From Candidatus Cloacimonas sp. 4484_140 (lineage in GTDB: Bacteria > Cloacimonadota > Cloacimonadia > JGIOTU-2), in contig MVCT01000006.1 of the NCBI GenBank assembly GCA_002049945.1, positions 1 to 14,576 of the forward strand: 14,576 nt of DNA. Direction: 5' to 3'. The notes beneath the pieces were generated by a model that was given only the letters and a program-made list of their open reading frames with translations, did no database searches and had not been told where the DNA came from. Shown in pieces: positions 5,996-14,040 of this stretch. The position numbers were made by a program, and so were the translations under genes. Each line of letters starts with the position of its first letter. Within the stretch, counting starts at the first letter, position 1.

Positions 5996-6928
5996 TTAGA
6001 AGTGATATCCCACTGATAGTTGATGAATAAAACCTAATTCTCCGTAAGAGTTCACAGCATAGTCAAATTTGTAATCTTTCCAGCTGAAGCCGACTCCTGC
6101 TGAAATCCCTGAAAGGAAATCTATACCCGAGCCAACATTCCAGTCACTGGCGTTGGAGCGGTAACCGGCACGTACTGTAATTTTATTTTGAAATGTAGTT
6201 TCCAGTCCGATAGTACCATAAAAATCCGTATGCATCGGTTTGTTAATGTCTAGTGCGATCACACCCGTATTAAGTTTATATGCTAAACCAAAGGTAAAAG
6301 TCATGGGCAATTTTTCTTTTTCCTGATCGAATTTCGAAAGCTGCATGCCGAGGTTTTTGGCTGCAAGCCCTATCTTCAGATTGGGATTAGGGGATTGATG
6401 AAGAATACACACGTCCGCAGCAACTGCCTGTGATGAATATTCGTCTATTGTTTCGGAAATGATCTTGATATTGACTCCCCAGTTCAAAATATCGGAAATA
6501 TATTTCCCATATGAAGCGCCGAATAACACATCATAAGAACCGAACGTACCAAGATCGATAAGGTTCTGATTTTCATCTATCCCTGTTTTGGGAATGCCGC
6601 CAACTCCGATAAATTTCGAGAAAAATGCAACAGTCGTTCCTTCATTGAGAGGCATGGTATAACTTACTGCACCACCATTGTATCCTGCGAAGTAATTCAT
6701 ATAGGTGATCTGAAGAAGACGTTCTCGAATATTTGGCAGACCTGCGGGATTCCAGAACGGCGCTAGTGCATCATTTGCAATTGCGGTAAAAGTATTTCCC
6801 ATACCCGCACTACGTGCACCCATCGGAATATTGAGAAAATTGAAGGCAGTCGTTCCAGCATCTTCACTGATCGCAAAAAGACTGGTCGTAAAAGCGAAAC
6901 ATATCACTAATAAAAATATTTTTTTCAT
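5996..6928 (-). CDS. PorV/PorQ-like (UPF0164) outer-membrane beta-barrel protein
   Basis: PorV-type barrels belong to the FadL-like superfamily and in Bacteroidetes serve type IX secretion; many members in other phyla have no known role. I chose the ATG at 6926-6928 because AGGA lies 6 nt upstream and it opens a clean signal peptide (MKKIFLLVICFAFTTSLFA, 1-19); an ATG at 6946 has no ribosome-binding site and would add MKTGTH. The mature N-terminus carries the family hallmark: FNFLNIPMGARSAGMGNTFT, then DALAPFWNPAGL. The rest alternates amphipathic strands and ends in SVGYHF, a C-terminal aromatic typical of outer-membrane insertion. Length is 310 residues. It is first in a two-gene unit with the RseC-like gene. 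No type IX secretion genes are visible. Confidence 0.88.
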   Translation of the reverse strand: MKKIFLLVICFAFTTSLFAISEDAGTTAFNFLNIPMGARSAGMGNTFTAIANDALAPFWNPAGLPNIRERLLQITYMNYFAGYNGGAVSYTMPLNEGTTVAFFSKFIGVGGIPKTGIDENQNLIDLGTFGSYDVLFGASYGKYISDILNWGVNIKIISETIDEYSSQAVAADVCILHQSPNPNLKIGLAAKNLGMQLSKFDQEKEKLPMTFTFGLAYKLNTGVIALDINKPMHTDFYGTIGLETTFQNKITVRAGYRSNASDWNVGSGIDFLSGISAGVGFSWKDYKFDYAVNSYGELGFIHQLSVGYHF

Positions 6929-7057
6929 GTGGGTTCCTGTTTTCATACTTAGTAGTAAATTTCTTTGTTATGGGGTTGCTTTGTCAAATTTATTTCAATT
7001 TGATTCCTCTATTACGGCATGTATCACACACTAATTATTGACAGTTTATTGTATGTC

Positions 7058-7086
7058 TGGACAAATGTTTTTTTGAAGAATATAAG
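7058..7086 (+). promoter_or_regulatory. Sigma-70-like promoter for the hybrid kinase gene
   Basis: TGGACA (7058-7063, 5/6 to TTGACA), a 17-nt spacer and TATAAG (7081-7086, 5/6 to TATAAT) place a start near 7093 and a leader of about 30 nt before the ATG at 7125. AGGAG at 7115-7119 is 5 nt from the ATG. In the same 196-bp divergent gap, an exact TTGACA lies at 7038-7043 (plus) and another at 6982-6987 (minus strand, toward the PorV-like gene), but neither has a good -10 at proper spacing. Assignment is by motif only. Confidence 0.5.
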
Positions 7087-7124
7087 AAAGAATTGAATTT
7101 TTTTAGTTCTATACAGGAGTTCTC

Positions 7125-10100
7125 ATGAACTTGATAGCATTACATTACGAGTTAAAGGAAAAAATAGGTAGCGGTAGCTTCGGGACCGTATATAGTGTGG
7201 AAGATATCGCTACAAAAAAAACCTTTGCAGTCAAAATATTTGATAAAATACCTATCGAAGATATTCGTGAGAAAATGAATCCTAAAGTGATGCGAGAGAT
7301 CACAAAAATATCTCACCCTAATCTCATAAAGATCTACGATTACGGAATTTACCAGAATAGTCTCTATCTGCTTTCCGAATTCTATGAGAGCAGAGGATTG
7401 CAAAATTTTCATTTAAGTAAGAAGAATAAACCGGAATTTTTTGAGCTTATAACTCAAATATGCTATGCACTGAACCATCTTCATTCCCATCATATTATTC
7501 ATAAAGACCTGAAACTCAAAAACGTTCTCTATAAAAAGATCGGCGATGAGATCAATGTAAAAGTTTGCGATTATGGATTCAACAAAATTATCTCACAAAC
7601 AGATGCATATCCTGAAGGTGAAGTGGTAAGTTTGCCCTATATCGCACCCGAACTTCTTCAGGGATCATACTTCACTCCCAAAAGTGATTTCTATGCCTTG
7701 GGTGTGATAATGTATTACCTTTCGACGAGCACTTTTCCTTTTTCCAGAGAAGAGATCAAGCTCATGTCCGATAAGAAAATCCCAAATATCATACCCCAAT
7801 TCCCCACCAAGATAAATCCGGCAGTCGATAAAAAGCTCGAAGACCTTATCTTCCATCTTATTGAATTCAATCCATCACTGCGAATCAGCAATACGCAGGA
7901 AATCATTCGTTATATCAACGAGATGCAGGATAAGAAATTTCCTCTCAGTATTGAACCACCTCTCGTAAAACAGATAGAATCCAAGCAGCTCCATTTCCGA
8001 GATAAGGATATTATAACTCTGCGTGATCAGATCAATGAAGTTAAGAACATGGAGGGAGAAATCATCTTCGTGACTGGCGAGAAAGGTGTAGGGAAATCCA
8101 ATCTTATGCAATACATAAAATGGTATATTCTTTCTGAGAATTACCATGTGTTCTATTACAATTGCAACGATCAGCATCGCGATCCATTCTTCATGCTGTG
8201 TAAGGAGATCTTTCTTTCTCAGGATGAAAAGGGTAAGCACTTTTTTGAGCAATCTGCCTCGAATAAATTTTGCGAATTCCTCTTTAAATCCGAAGAAAAA
8301 TCATTGAAGATCACTGAAGCTGAATCAGATCTCATGAGAGATTATGAGCTGGCAAAGGAATACATGTACTGTTTTTCATCAACAAAACCAATTGTGTATT
8401 TCATCACTAATATTGATAAAGTTGATGAATCTACCATCAATTTTCTTAAATATATTTCTGCGGATCTTCCCAACCACCCTATTGTAATTATCGTCAGCTC
8501 CTATAATCCCTATATTGTTGAAACTGCTCATAAAATCCATATAGAACCTCTTTCCCGAACCGAATCATTTCTCTTTATAACTGAAATCCTGGGGAAAGGA
8601 TGTCCGGAGGAATTTCTCGAACAGATTTATATGATCACAAATGGTAATCAGCACTTCATACTTGAACTCATTGCTCAACTTATTGAGAAAAAAACAATTC
8701 TTGATAACGAAGAAAATTGGTATTTTAATGTTAATATTCTGGATGTGGAGCTTCCGCAAAAAATACAAGCTGCCATTGAGGAGAAGATCGCACTTATTCC
8801 AGACAAAATCAAGAATTTACTGTCGCAGCTCTCAGTATTGCAGGTTCCTCTTTCAACTCAGATCATACAGACCATTCTCCATTTGACCGATTCCAAGGAT
8901 CTGTTCTTCTTTATGCAGGATGTCGAAACACTTGATATTTTAGTAAAAAACGAAGATTATGCTGATGACGGCTATTACAAATTCATATACCCAACCCTAA
9001 AATCCGAGCTTGCAAAGAAGATCGGCACTGCCCAGAAAAAGCAAATTTCACGGGAAGTGATAGACTATTTCAAAGGGCAGCAAGTTACCAAGCCGGCTAT
9101 TATGGATGACATTATCACGCATTGCGAGCTGGTAAAAGATTATGAATCGGAAATTCATTACTATCTTCTAAAAACAGTAACATTCATCGAACACAAAAAT
9201 ATCATTGAAGCATGGAATTCCTGTTATAAAGGGTTGCTGAAGATCAATAATGTAAAAGATAAACTTAAGGCACAAACAGTGCAGGATTATCTAAAAGTAC
9301 TATTCACATTAAGCATACTTCTTAATAAGTGTGACCTGCAAGAAATTTGCTGCGACCAATATGCTCCCTTCATCCGTAAAAATCCTGATCTCCTACTTCT
9401 AAATTCTCGCTGCCAAATGGCTTGCAGAAACTTTACTACTGCAAAGAAAGCTCTTATCACCCTTCAAAAATCAAAATTTTCTTATGATGAAAATGATATA
9501 TTGCTCACTCAACTGGAGCTCTATAATTTTTCCCATGAGGAAGAAAGGGCAAACGAAGTTCTTCAGATACTTTTAGAGAAAAAACTGACACCCCTACAGG
9601 AGATCAACTTCTATCAGTATAGCGGAGATTATTTTTATGCAATAGGCGCTTATGAAAAGGCAATCGAGGAGCTGAAAAAAGCACAAAAAATTGCGAAATC
9701 TCAACAAGCTTTCACCCAGCTTGGTCGCATTCTAAAGGTGCTCGGTGACTCCTACAATATTCTCAACAAGGTGGAAATAGCGATCCGGCATTACGAAGAA
9801 GCTGCTGCTGTGAGTTCACAGGAAGGTGATATTCTCAATAAAGCAAACGTGCTTTCCCATTGGGGATATCTCAACATGAAGCAGGGTGCTCTGCGAGCAG
9901 GATTAGAAAAATCTCTGGAAGCGCTAACCTACTTTAAGAAAATAAACTTCACACCCGGTATGGCAGAAGTGAACTTGAATATTGCCCAAACGCGATTCAA
10001 ATTAGGCGACTTCAGGGAAGCAGAAAGTCATTATAATGCTGCACTCTCGATCGCAAAAGAACTCAAATACACAGAACTCATCGATAAGATTTACAACCGC

Positions 10101-12617
10101 TCTTCTTTCTTGAAACTTCGCATACTTACTCCAGCAAAATTCCTGGCATTCCTGCATACACGCTGTGATTATTACTTCAAAAAGCACGTTATCGAAAATA
10201 TCAATTCGTATCTGAAAAATTATTGCATCTGGCTCGTTATTTCTAATAACCACGAAAAACTGAAATCCATTTATAAACAGATCAAAAGGGAGAAGATCAG
10301 CACCTCTCTGGAAAAGGAATTCATGCATCAACTGGAGGGCTGGCTGGCACGGGGTGATAAAAAATATTCTCTCTCAATAAATAATTTTAAAAAAGCAGGA
10401 ACTCTGGCAAAGAAAAATCAGAATGAATATGCTCTAATGATGTCCTATCTCAATCTTGCAGATACATACTATATTGCAAAAGATCTCAAACAAGCAGAAA
10501 TATGCTGTGAGCAGGCGCATGCACTGGCTGTGAAGAATGAGTTTTCGCGTTGGGATAATTATGCCCGTGTTCTTGAAGCCAAGATCATGCTTCGAAAAGC
10601 AGACATGAACCTCAGAATTGTCATCCGCAAACTTCTCAAGGCAGAAACTATTGCCAAGAAAATGAAGGATTGGAATCTACAATGCGAAAGTCTGATTCTT
10701 ATCACGCTGATCTACAAAACATTGCATCTGAAAAATCCGGAGTACAAATTCAGACGGAAATATTATCGAAAACTTAACGTGATCCTGCGAGGTCTGTCCG
10801 AAGAAGACCAAGAGAGGATTAAGAAAGTTTTTCATTTTGATGCCCTGCAATCCAGCTCAAAAATGCACAAAATCATTGAACCAAGGGCTCATATTTCTTC
10901 AGCTAAACTACAGCATTATTTCTTTGATCTGCTACACATTTCCAGCGTTAATCAGATTAGATTCTATTTGAAGAAATATATTCTTGAAGTCGTCGGCATT
11001 GATAAATTTGGTATTATTTTATATGAAAATAAAGATTCTGAAGGAGAGTTCTGGGTCAGCAACCAGCTCACAAAAGATGAACTGACAAGCATACATCAGA
11101 GCCATTTTGAGAAACTTCGCACCGAGCTGGAATGCCAGTATTACACTGTGAAGGATCAACATTTCTGCCTTGCCCCACTCAAGTTGAAAAATGAACTCGA
11201 AGGAGTATTCATTCTTGCTGACATGGGCGAATATCCTTTCACAAAATCGGAAAAACTTATCATCAAAATCTCCTGTTTGTATCTCACAATTATTCTGAGA
11301 AAAATCGGAGAGTATGAGGAGGTTCTTGAACAGCGTGAGCAGCTTTCAAATCTAATAACCATCAGCAGGGATATTTTACAGATCATGAATCTGGAAGAAT
11401 TAAAAAAACAGATCACACTCAATGCTATTAAACTGTCGGGAGCAGAGCGTGGATTCTTTATCAATTTGGATGAGAACAAGAATTTTGTCTTTGATGTAGC
11501 GCTTCTTAGCACTGGTGAAAAGATCGACAGGGACAATCTTAAAATAAGCAAAACCGTGCTGAAAGATGTGTATGAATCAAAAGTTCCTTTGAGCACCTTC
11601 GACGCAGTTGAGGAACGGCGTTTCTCGGATTCGGAAAGCATACAACGGAACGATCTTCGATCCGTATATTGCTCACCACTTAATGTGCATAACGAAATAT
11701 GCGGATTCCTCTATCTCGATAACCTGACAAGTATCAATAAGATCATGCGGTTTAATGAGAAACTGCTGGAGATATTCATTCTTATGTCAGAAACTGCGAT
11801 CAAGAATTCCCTGGATTACGAAAAACTTCGTATCGCCAATCAGGAGCTACTCAAGATAGACCAGGAACGTGCACAGTTCATAAATATTTCCTCTCACGAA
11901 TTTAATACTCCAATCCAAACCTTGAAGGGATATATTTCGATCCTGAAAGACCCGGAAATTCCAGATAATGTTCGTCAAAATACGATAAACATCATGGACA
12001 GGAATGTGGATCGTCTGCTTCATGCGATCAATAATATCCTTCAAATGAATGCCCTGGGAACAAGAGGGATTCAGTTTGAAAAAGAGTTGATCGATCCTGA
12101 AGATATTCTGAAAATTGTGTGTGAAGAAACTCATGTCCTTGCAGAAAAACGAAAACAAAAGCTCGTTCTGAAAATCGCAAAAGGGCTCAAGCCGATAATG
12201 GGAGAACGTATCACTCTTATCAATGGCATAAAAAATCTTGTACTCAATGCGATCAAATATACGGATGATTACGGCGAAATAATAATTGGGGCACGAAAAT
12301 CCAGATTTCGCAAGGAAGAAGCCGAGGACAGGGAGTCTCTTATCATCTACATAAAAGACAACGGCATTGGCATTCCTTCCTATGAATTGGATAATATTTT
12401 CCGCGAATTCTATGAAGTTGCAGACATCAAAGCACATCATTCCGGTGTGACAGAATTCAAATCATCAGGGCTTGGGCTTGGTCTGCCTATTACAAAAACT
12501 ATTGTTGAGCATTACGATGGAAAGATGTGGGTGAAAAGCGTTAAAGGCGAGGGCTCGACCTTCTTCATATCACTGCCCTTTGCAACAAAACAGCAAAAAA
12601 AGAAAAGTGAGAAATAG
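7125..12617 (+). CDS. Hybrid Ser/Thr kinase, P-loop ATPase, TPR, GAF-like, sensor histidine kinase (1830 aa)
   Basis: A very large signalling protein with no signal peptide or obvious membrane helix, so probably cytoplasmic. Domains in order: Ser/Thr protein kinase (about 8-265) with IGSGSFG (14-20), K37, E58, HKDLKLKN (126-133, D128 kept), DYG (149-151) and APE (174-176); AAA/STAND-like ATPase (about 290-640) with P-loop GEKGVGKS (318-325) and a weak Walker B, YFITNIDKVD (425-434); a TPR-rich helical region (about 660-1200); a weak GAF-like region (about 1258-1395); a clearer GAF (about 1410-1560); HisKA with SSHEFNTP (1589-1596, H1591); HATPase with N-box NLVLNAIKYT (N1708), DNGIGIP (1745-1751) and GLGLGLP (1782-1788). 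No receiver domain. All key catalytic residues of both kinases are kept, with HKD and DYG variants. Ligand and output are unknown. Start set by AGGAG 5 nt upstream. The downstream gene begins one nucleotide after its TAG. Confidence 0.93.
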   Translation: MNLIALHYELKEKIGSGSFGTVYSVEDIATKKTFAVKIFDKIPIEDIREKMNPKVMREITKISHPNLIKIYDYGIYQNSLYLLSEFYESRGLQNFHLSKKNKPEFFELITQICYALNHLHSHHIIHKDLKLKNVLYKKIGDEINVKVCDYGFNKIISQTDAYPEGEVVSLPYIAPELLQGSYFTPKSDFYALGVIMYYLSTSTFPFSREEIKLMSDKKIPNIIPQFPTKINPAVDKKLEDLIFHLIEFNPSLRISNTQEIIRYINEMQDKKFPLSIEPPLVKQIESKQLHFRDKDIITLRDQINEVKNMEGEIIFVTGEKGVGKSNLMQYIKWYILSENYHVFYYNCNDQHRDPFFMLCKEIFLSQDEKGKHFFEQSASNKFCEFLFKSEEKSLKITEAESDLMRDYELAKEYMYCFSSTKPIVYFITNIDKVDESTINFLKYISADLPNHPIVIIVSSYNPYIVETAHKIHIEPLSRTESFLFITEILGKGCPEEFLEQIYMITNGNQHFILELIAQLIEKKTILDNEENWYFNVNILDVELPQKIQAAIEEKIALIPDKIKNLLSQLSVLQVPLSTQIIQTILHLTDSKDLFFFMQDVETLDILVKNEDYADDGYYKFIYPTLKSELAKKIGTAQKKQISREVIDYFKGQQVTKPAIMDDIITHCELVKDYESEIHYYLLKTVTFIEHKNIIEAWNSCYKGLLKINNVKDKLKAQTVQDYLKVLFTLSILLNKCDLQEICCDQYAPFIRKNPDLLLLNSRCQMACRNFTTAKKALITLQKSKFSYDENDILLTQLELYNFSHEEERANEVLQILLEKKLTPLQEINFYQYSGDYFYAIGAYEKAIEELKKAQKIAKSQQAFTQLGRILKVLGDSYNILNKVEIAIRHYEEAAAVSSQEGDILNKANVLSHWGYLNMKQGALRAGLEKSLEALTYFKKINFTPGMAEVNLNIAQTRFKLGDFREAESHYNAALSIAKELKYTELIDKIYNRSSFLKLRILTPAKFLAFLHTRCDYYFKKHVIENINSYLKNYCIWLVISNNHEKLKSIYKQIKREKISTSLEKEFMHQLEGWLARGDKKYSLSINNFKKAGTLAKKNQNEYALMMSYLNLADTYYIAKDLKQAEICCEQAHALAVKNEFSRWDNYARVLEAKIMLRKADMNLRIVIRKLLKAETIAKKMKDWNLQCESLILITLIYKTLHLKNPEYKFRRKYYRKLNVILRGLSEEDQERIKKVFHFDALQSSSKMHKIIEPRAHISSAKLQHYFFDLLHISSVNQIRFYLKKYILEVVGIDKFGIILYENKDSEGEFWVSNQLTKDELTSIHQSHFEKLRTELECQYYTVKDQHFCLAPLKLKNELEGVFILADMGEYPFTKSEKLIIKISCLYLTIILRKIGEYEEVLEQREQLSNLITISRDILQIMNLEELKKQITLNAIKLSGAERGFFINLDENKNFVFDVALLSTGEKIDRDNLKISKTVLKDVYESKVPLSTFDAVEERRFSDSESIQRNDLRSVYCSPLNVHNEICGFLYLDNLTSINKIMRFNEKLLEIFILMSETAIKNSLDYEKLRIANQELLKIDQERAQFINISSHEFNTPIQTLKGYISILKDPEIPDNVRQNTINIMDRNVDRLLHAINNILQMNALGTRGIQFEKELIDPEDILKIVCEETHVLAEKRKQKLVLKIAKGLKPIMGERITLINGIKNLVLNAIKYTDDYGEIIIGARKSRFRKEEAEDRESLIIYIKDNGIGIPSYELDNIFREFYEVADIKAHHSGVTEFKSSGLGLGLPITKTIVEHYDGKMWVKSVKGEGSTFFISLPFATKQQKKKSEK

Positions 12618-12618
12618 T

Positions 12619-13590
12619 ATGTCCATCCTGCCTCGCAAAAACACATTGAAAGAAAAACCGGCTCATAATTTCAGCCGGAAAATCTCGCAGCCATCCTCAG
12701 TTTTGATAATATGCTCTGCTGGCTTTGTTGAATTCATGGAATCTCTCTATGGACTCGGAATTCTGCTTCAATCCTATAAGAATCCTATCATTGTACTACA
12801 TAAAAAGAAATGGGATTTCTTCATTGATCAGCTTTATCCAGACAAAGATTTCACTTTTATTGATTTTGCAGAACTAAGAGCAGGTCAAGATGTTGAATCA
12901 ATTGAACTTATCGTGTTTCTCACAAAGAGGATTCAAAAGGAAGCAAAACCCTTTTTGAAAAAAATGAGCAATGCAGTCATAGCTGGGATGAGCTCTTTCA
13001 GCGATACCAAATTATTGAATTGCATAATTTCTGCAAATGAACTGCAATCATATTACTACCAATTTTTTTCCTTTGCATCGCAACTCACAGGGATTTCAAA
13101 AGAGTGGAATTCTTTTATTGAGAATTACATTTTTCCAATTAATCAAGATAAAGAATCAAAAGAAAAGTGCGTTATCTGCATTGATATTTCACCGGGAATC
13201 CATGGTACGCGTTTCTTAAAGAAGCATATTTATTCACTTACAAATGCTCTTCAAAAAAGTTATTCTTACGATGTCGTTCTGACAGATCATGATGCGCGAT
13301 ATTATGATAAGCTCTCATATAAAAAATTTGATGTCAAACCGGATTTTCAGCTTATTAAAAACCTTGAACAGGCACTTGAATTGCTGAAATCTTGTAAGCT
13401 TTTCATATCACCCAATACTCCTTTATTGCATTATATGCGTTACACTCCAATGAGCACCTTCAGCATTCTGGTTCCCCATGAGCGAAGGCATCATTGCGAG
13501 ACTACAAAAAATATGATGCACATTGTTCACAGGTTTACGGAACTTAAAATAAAAGACATTTTACCACAAATAAAGAAAATACTTTACTGA
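12619..13590 (+). CDS. Weak GT9 (heptosyltransferase)-like protein, coupled to the hybrid kinase
   Basis: I do not recognise this 323-residue protein with certainty. Its layout resembles a GT-B glycosyltransferase of family 9: an N-terminal strand-turn-helix (VLIICSAGFVEFMESLYGLG) feeding a Rossmann-like half with IIVLHKKKWDFF, a middle KCVICIDISPGIHGTR strand and loop, then DVVLTDHDARYYD, and a C-terminal LLKSCKLFISPNTPLLHYM that recalls the GT9 sugar-nucleotide segment, where family members have DTGPMHLA; here it reads NTPLLHYM. The changed residues mean catalysis is uncertain. No membrane helices or signal peptide. The ATG lies one nucleotide after the kinase TAG (TAGTATG), so coupled translation is likely. 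An upstream in-frame TTG at 12580 was rejected because it overlaps the kinase by 38 nt. Role in the same pathway as the kinase is inference. Confidence 0.6.
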   Translation: MSILPRKNTLKEKPAHNFSRKISQPSSVLIICSAGFVEFMESLYGLGILLQSYKNPIIVLHKKKWDFFIDQLYPDKDFTFIDFAELRAGQDVESIELIVFLTKRIQKEAKPFLKKMSNAVIAGMSSFSDTKLLNCIISANELQSYYYQFFSFASQLTGISKEWNSFIENYIFPINQDKESKEKCVICIDISPGIHGTRFLKKHIYSLTNALQKSYSYDVVLTDHDARYYDKLSYKKFDVKPDFQLIKNLEQALELLKSCKLFISPNTPLLHYMRYTPMSTFSILVPHERRHHCETTKNMMHIVHRFTELKIKDILPQIKKILY

Positions 13591-13687
13591 AGTTTCTCAG
13601 GAGCGGAAATCACTTAAAAATCATATTTAGCTTTTTATAATATCTGCTAAGTTACTTCAGTTATTATAAATTTGAAAAACTAAGATT

Positions 13688-13833
13688 TGTCATCCTCGAG
13701 GGAGTGAAACGACCGCCTGCCACGGCGTAATGAAATGGAGACGGGAAGGATATCCATGATTGATGATTTATCGTACTTGCGAGATTCTTCGCGGAGTTTA
13801 TACTGAATGAAACGAATGTGCTCAAGAATGACA
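13688..13833. repeat. 146-bp element with imperfect terminal inverted repeats
   Basis: The left end TGTCATCCTCGAG (13688-13700) is inverted at the right end, where GCTCAAGAATGACA (13820-13833) reads TGTCATTCTTGAGC on the other strand: 11 of 13 positions match. Inside are CGCCTGCCACGGCGT (13714-13728), also found at 5356-5370 on the minus strand, and GGCGTAATGAAATGGAGAC (13724-13742). The size and ends resemble a small non-autonomous or MITE-like element, but no target-site duplication was established and no transposase is in view. Confidence 0.55.
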
Positions 13834-13875
13834 ATTTTCTTTTTATGGTTTGCTTTTGGGAACGAGGAAAAAAGG

Positions 13876-13941
13876 TGTCATTCCTGAGCCCCCTGCCGGG
13901 GCGTAGTGAAATGGAGACTGGATCGGGAATCCAGTTCTGCA
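13876..13941 (+). repeat. Second, partial copy of the intergenic repeat family
   Basis: Begins TGTCATTCCTGAGC like the ends of the 146-bp element and shares GGCGTAGTGAAATGGAGAC (13900-13918) with it at 18 of 19 positions, but lacks a right inverted end. It ends in a small hairpin, CTGGAT (13918-13923) and ATCCAG (13929-13934). About 100 nt before the radical SAM start codon. Confidence 0.55.
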
Positions 13942-14040
13942 TAATTTAAAAAATTAGTTGACAACATATCCATCTATAAAGACTATATTATTAAGTGTAG
14001 CATAATTTGATAATTCAATTAATTTCACGAGCAAAAAGTT

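Larger units (their letters stand above)
13591..14040. other. 450-bp intergenic region with repeats, no gene
   Basis: No credible reading frame. It opens with a loose inverted pair, ACTGAAGT (13586-13593) and ACTTCAGT (13654-13661), 60 nt apart, then holds the 146-bp inverted-terminal-repeat element, the half-site TTTGGGAACGAG (13855-13866) and a second shorter repeat copy. The last 80 nt are AT-rich and contain TTGACA (13958-13963), a possible -35 for the radical SAM gene, but no convincing -10 at 16-18 nt. No U-run terminator was found after the GT9-like gene. Confidence 0.7.

Noticed and set aside
11156..11641. 161-residue minus-strand reading frame
   Set aside because: Serine- and phenylalanine-rich shadow of the GAF-coding region in the hybrid kinase; no independent start signal.
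11847..12440. 197-residue minus-strand reading frame inside the hybrid kinase gene
   Set aside because: It lies fully antisense to the HisKA and HATPase region, whose motifs are intact on the plus strand, and shows no domain of its own.
12580..12618. Upstream TTG extension of the GT9-like gene
   Set aside because: It would overlap the kinase C-terminus and add a lysine-rich stretch that is only a frame-shifted reading of the kinase end; the ATG at 12619 directly after the TAG is more plausible.
13664..13942. 92-residue minus-strand reading frame (contains WIPDPVSISLRPGRG)
   Set aside because: It spans both intergenic repeat copies, and its repeated SISLRPG / FHYAVAG-type segments are translations of the shared cores. 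Such frames are typical false genes from repeats.
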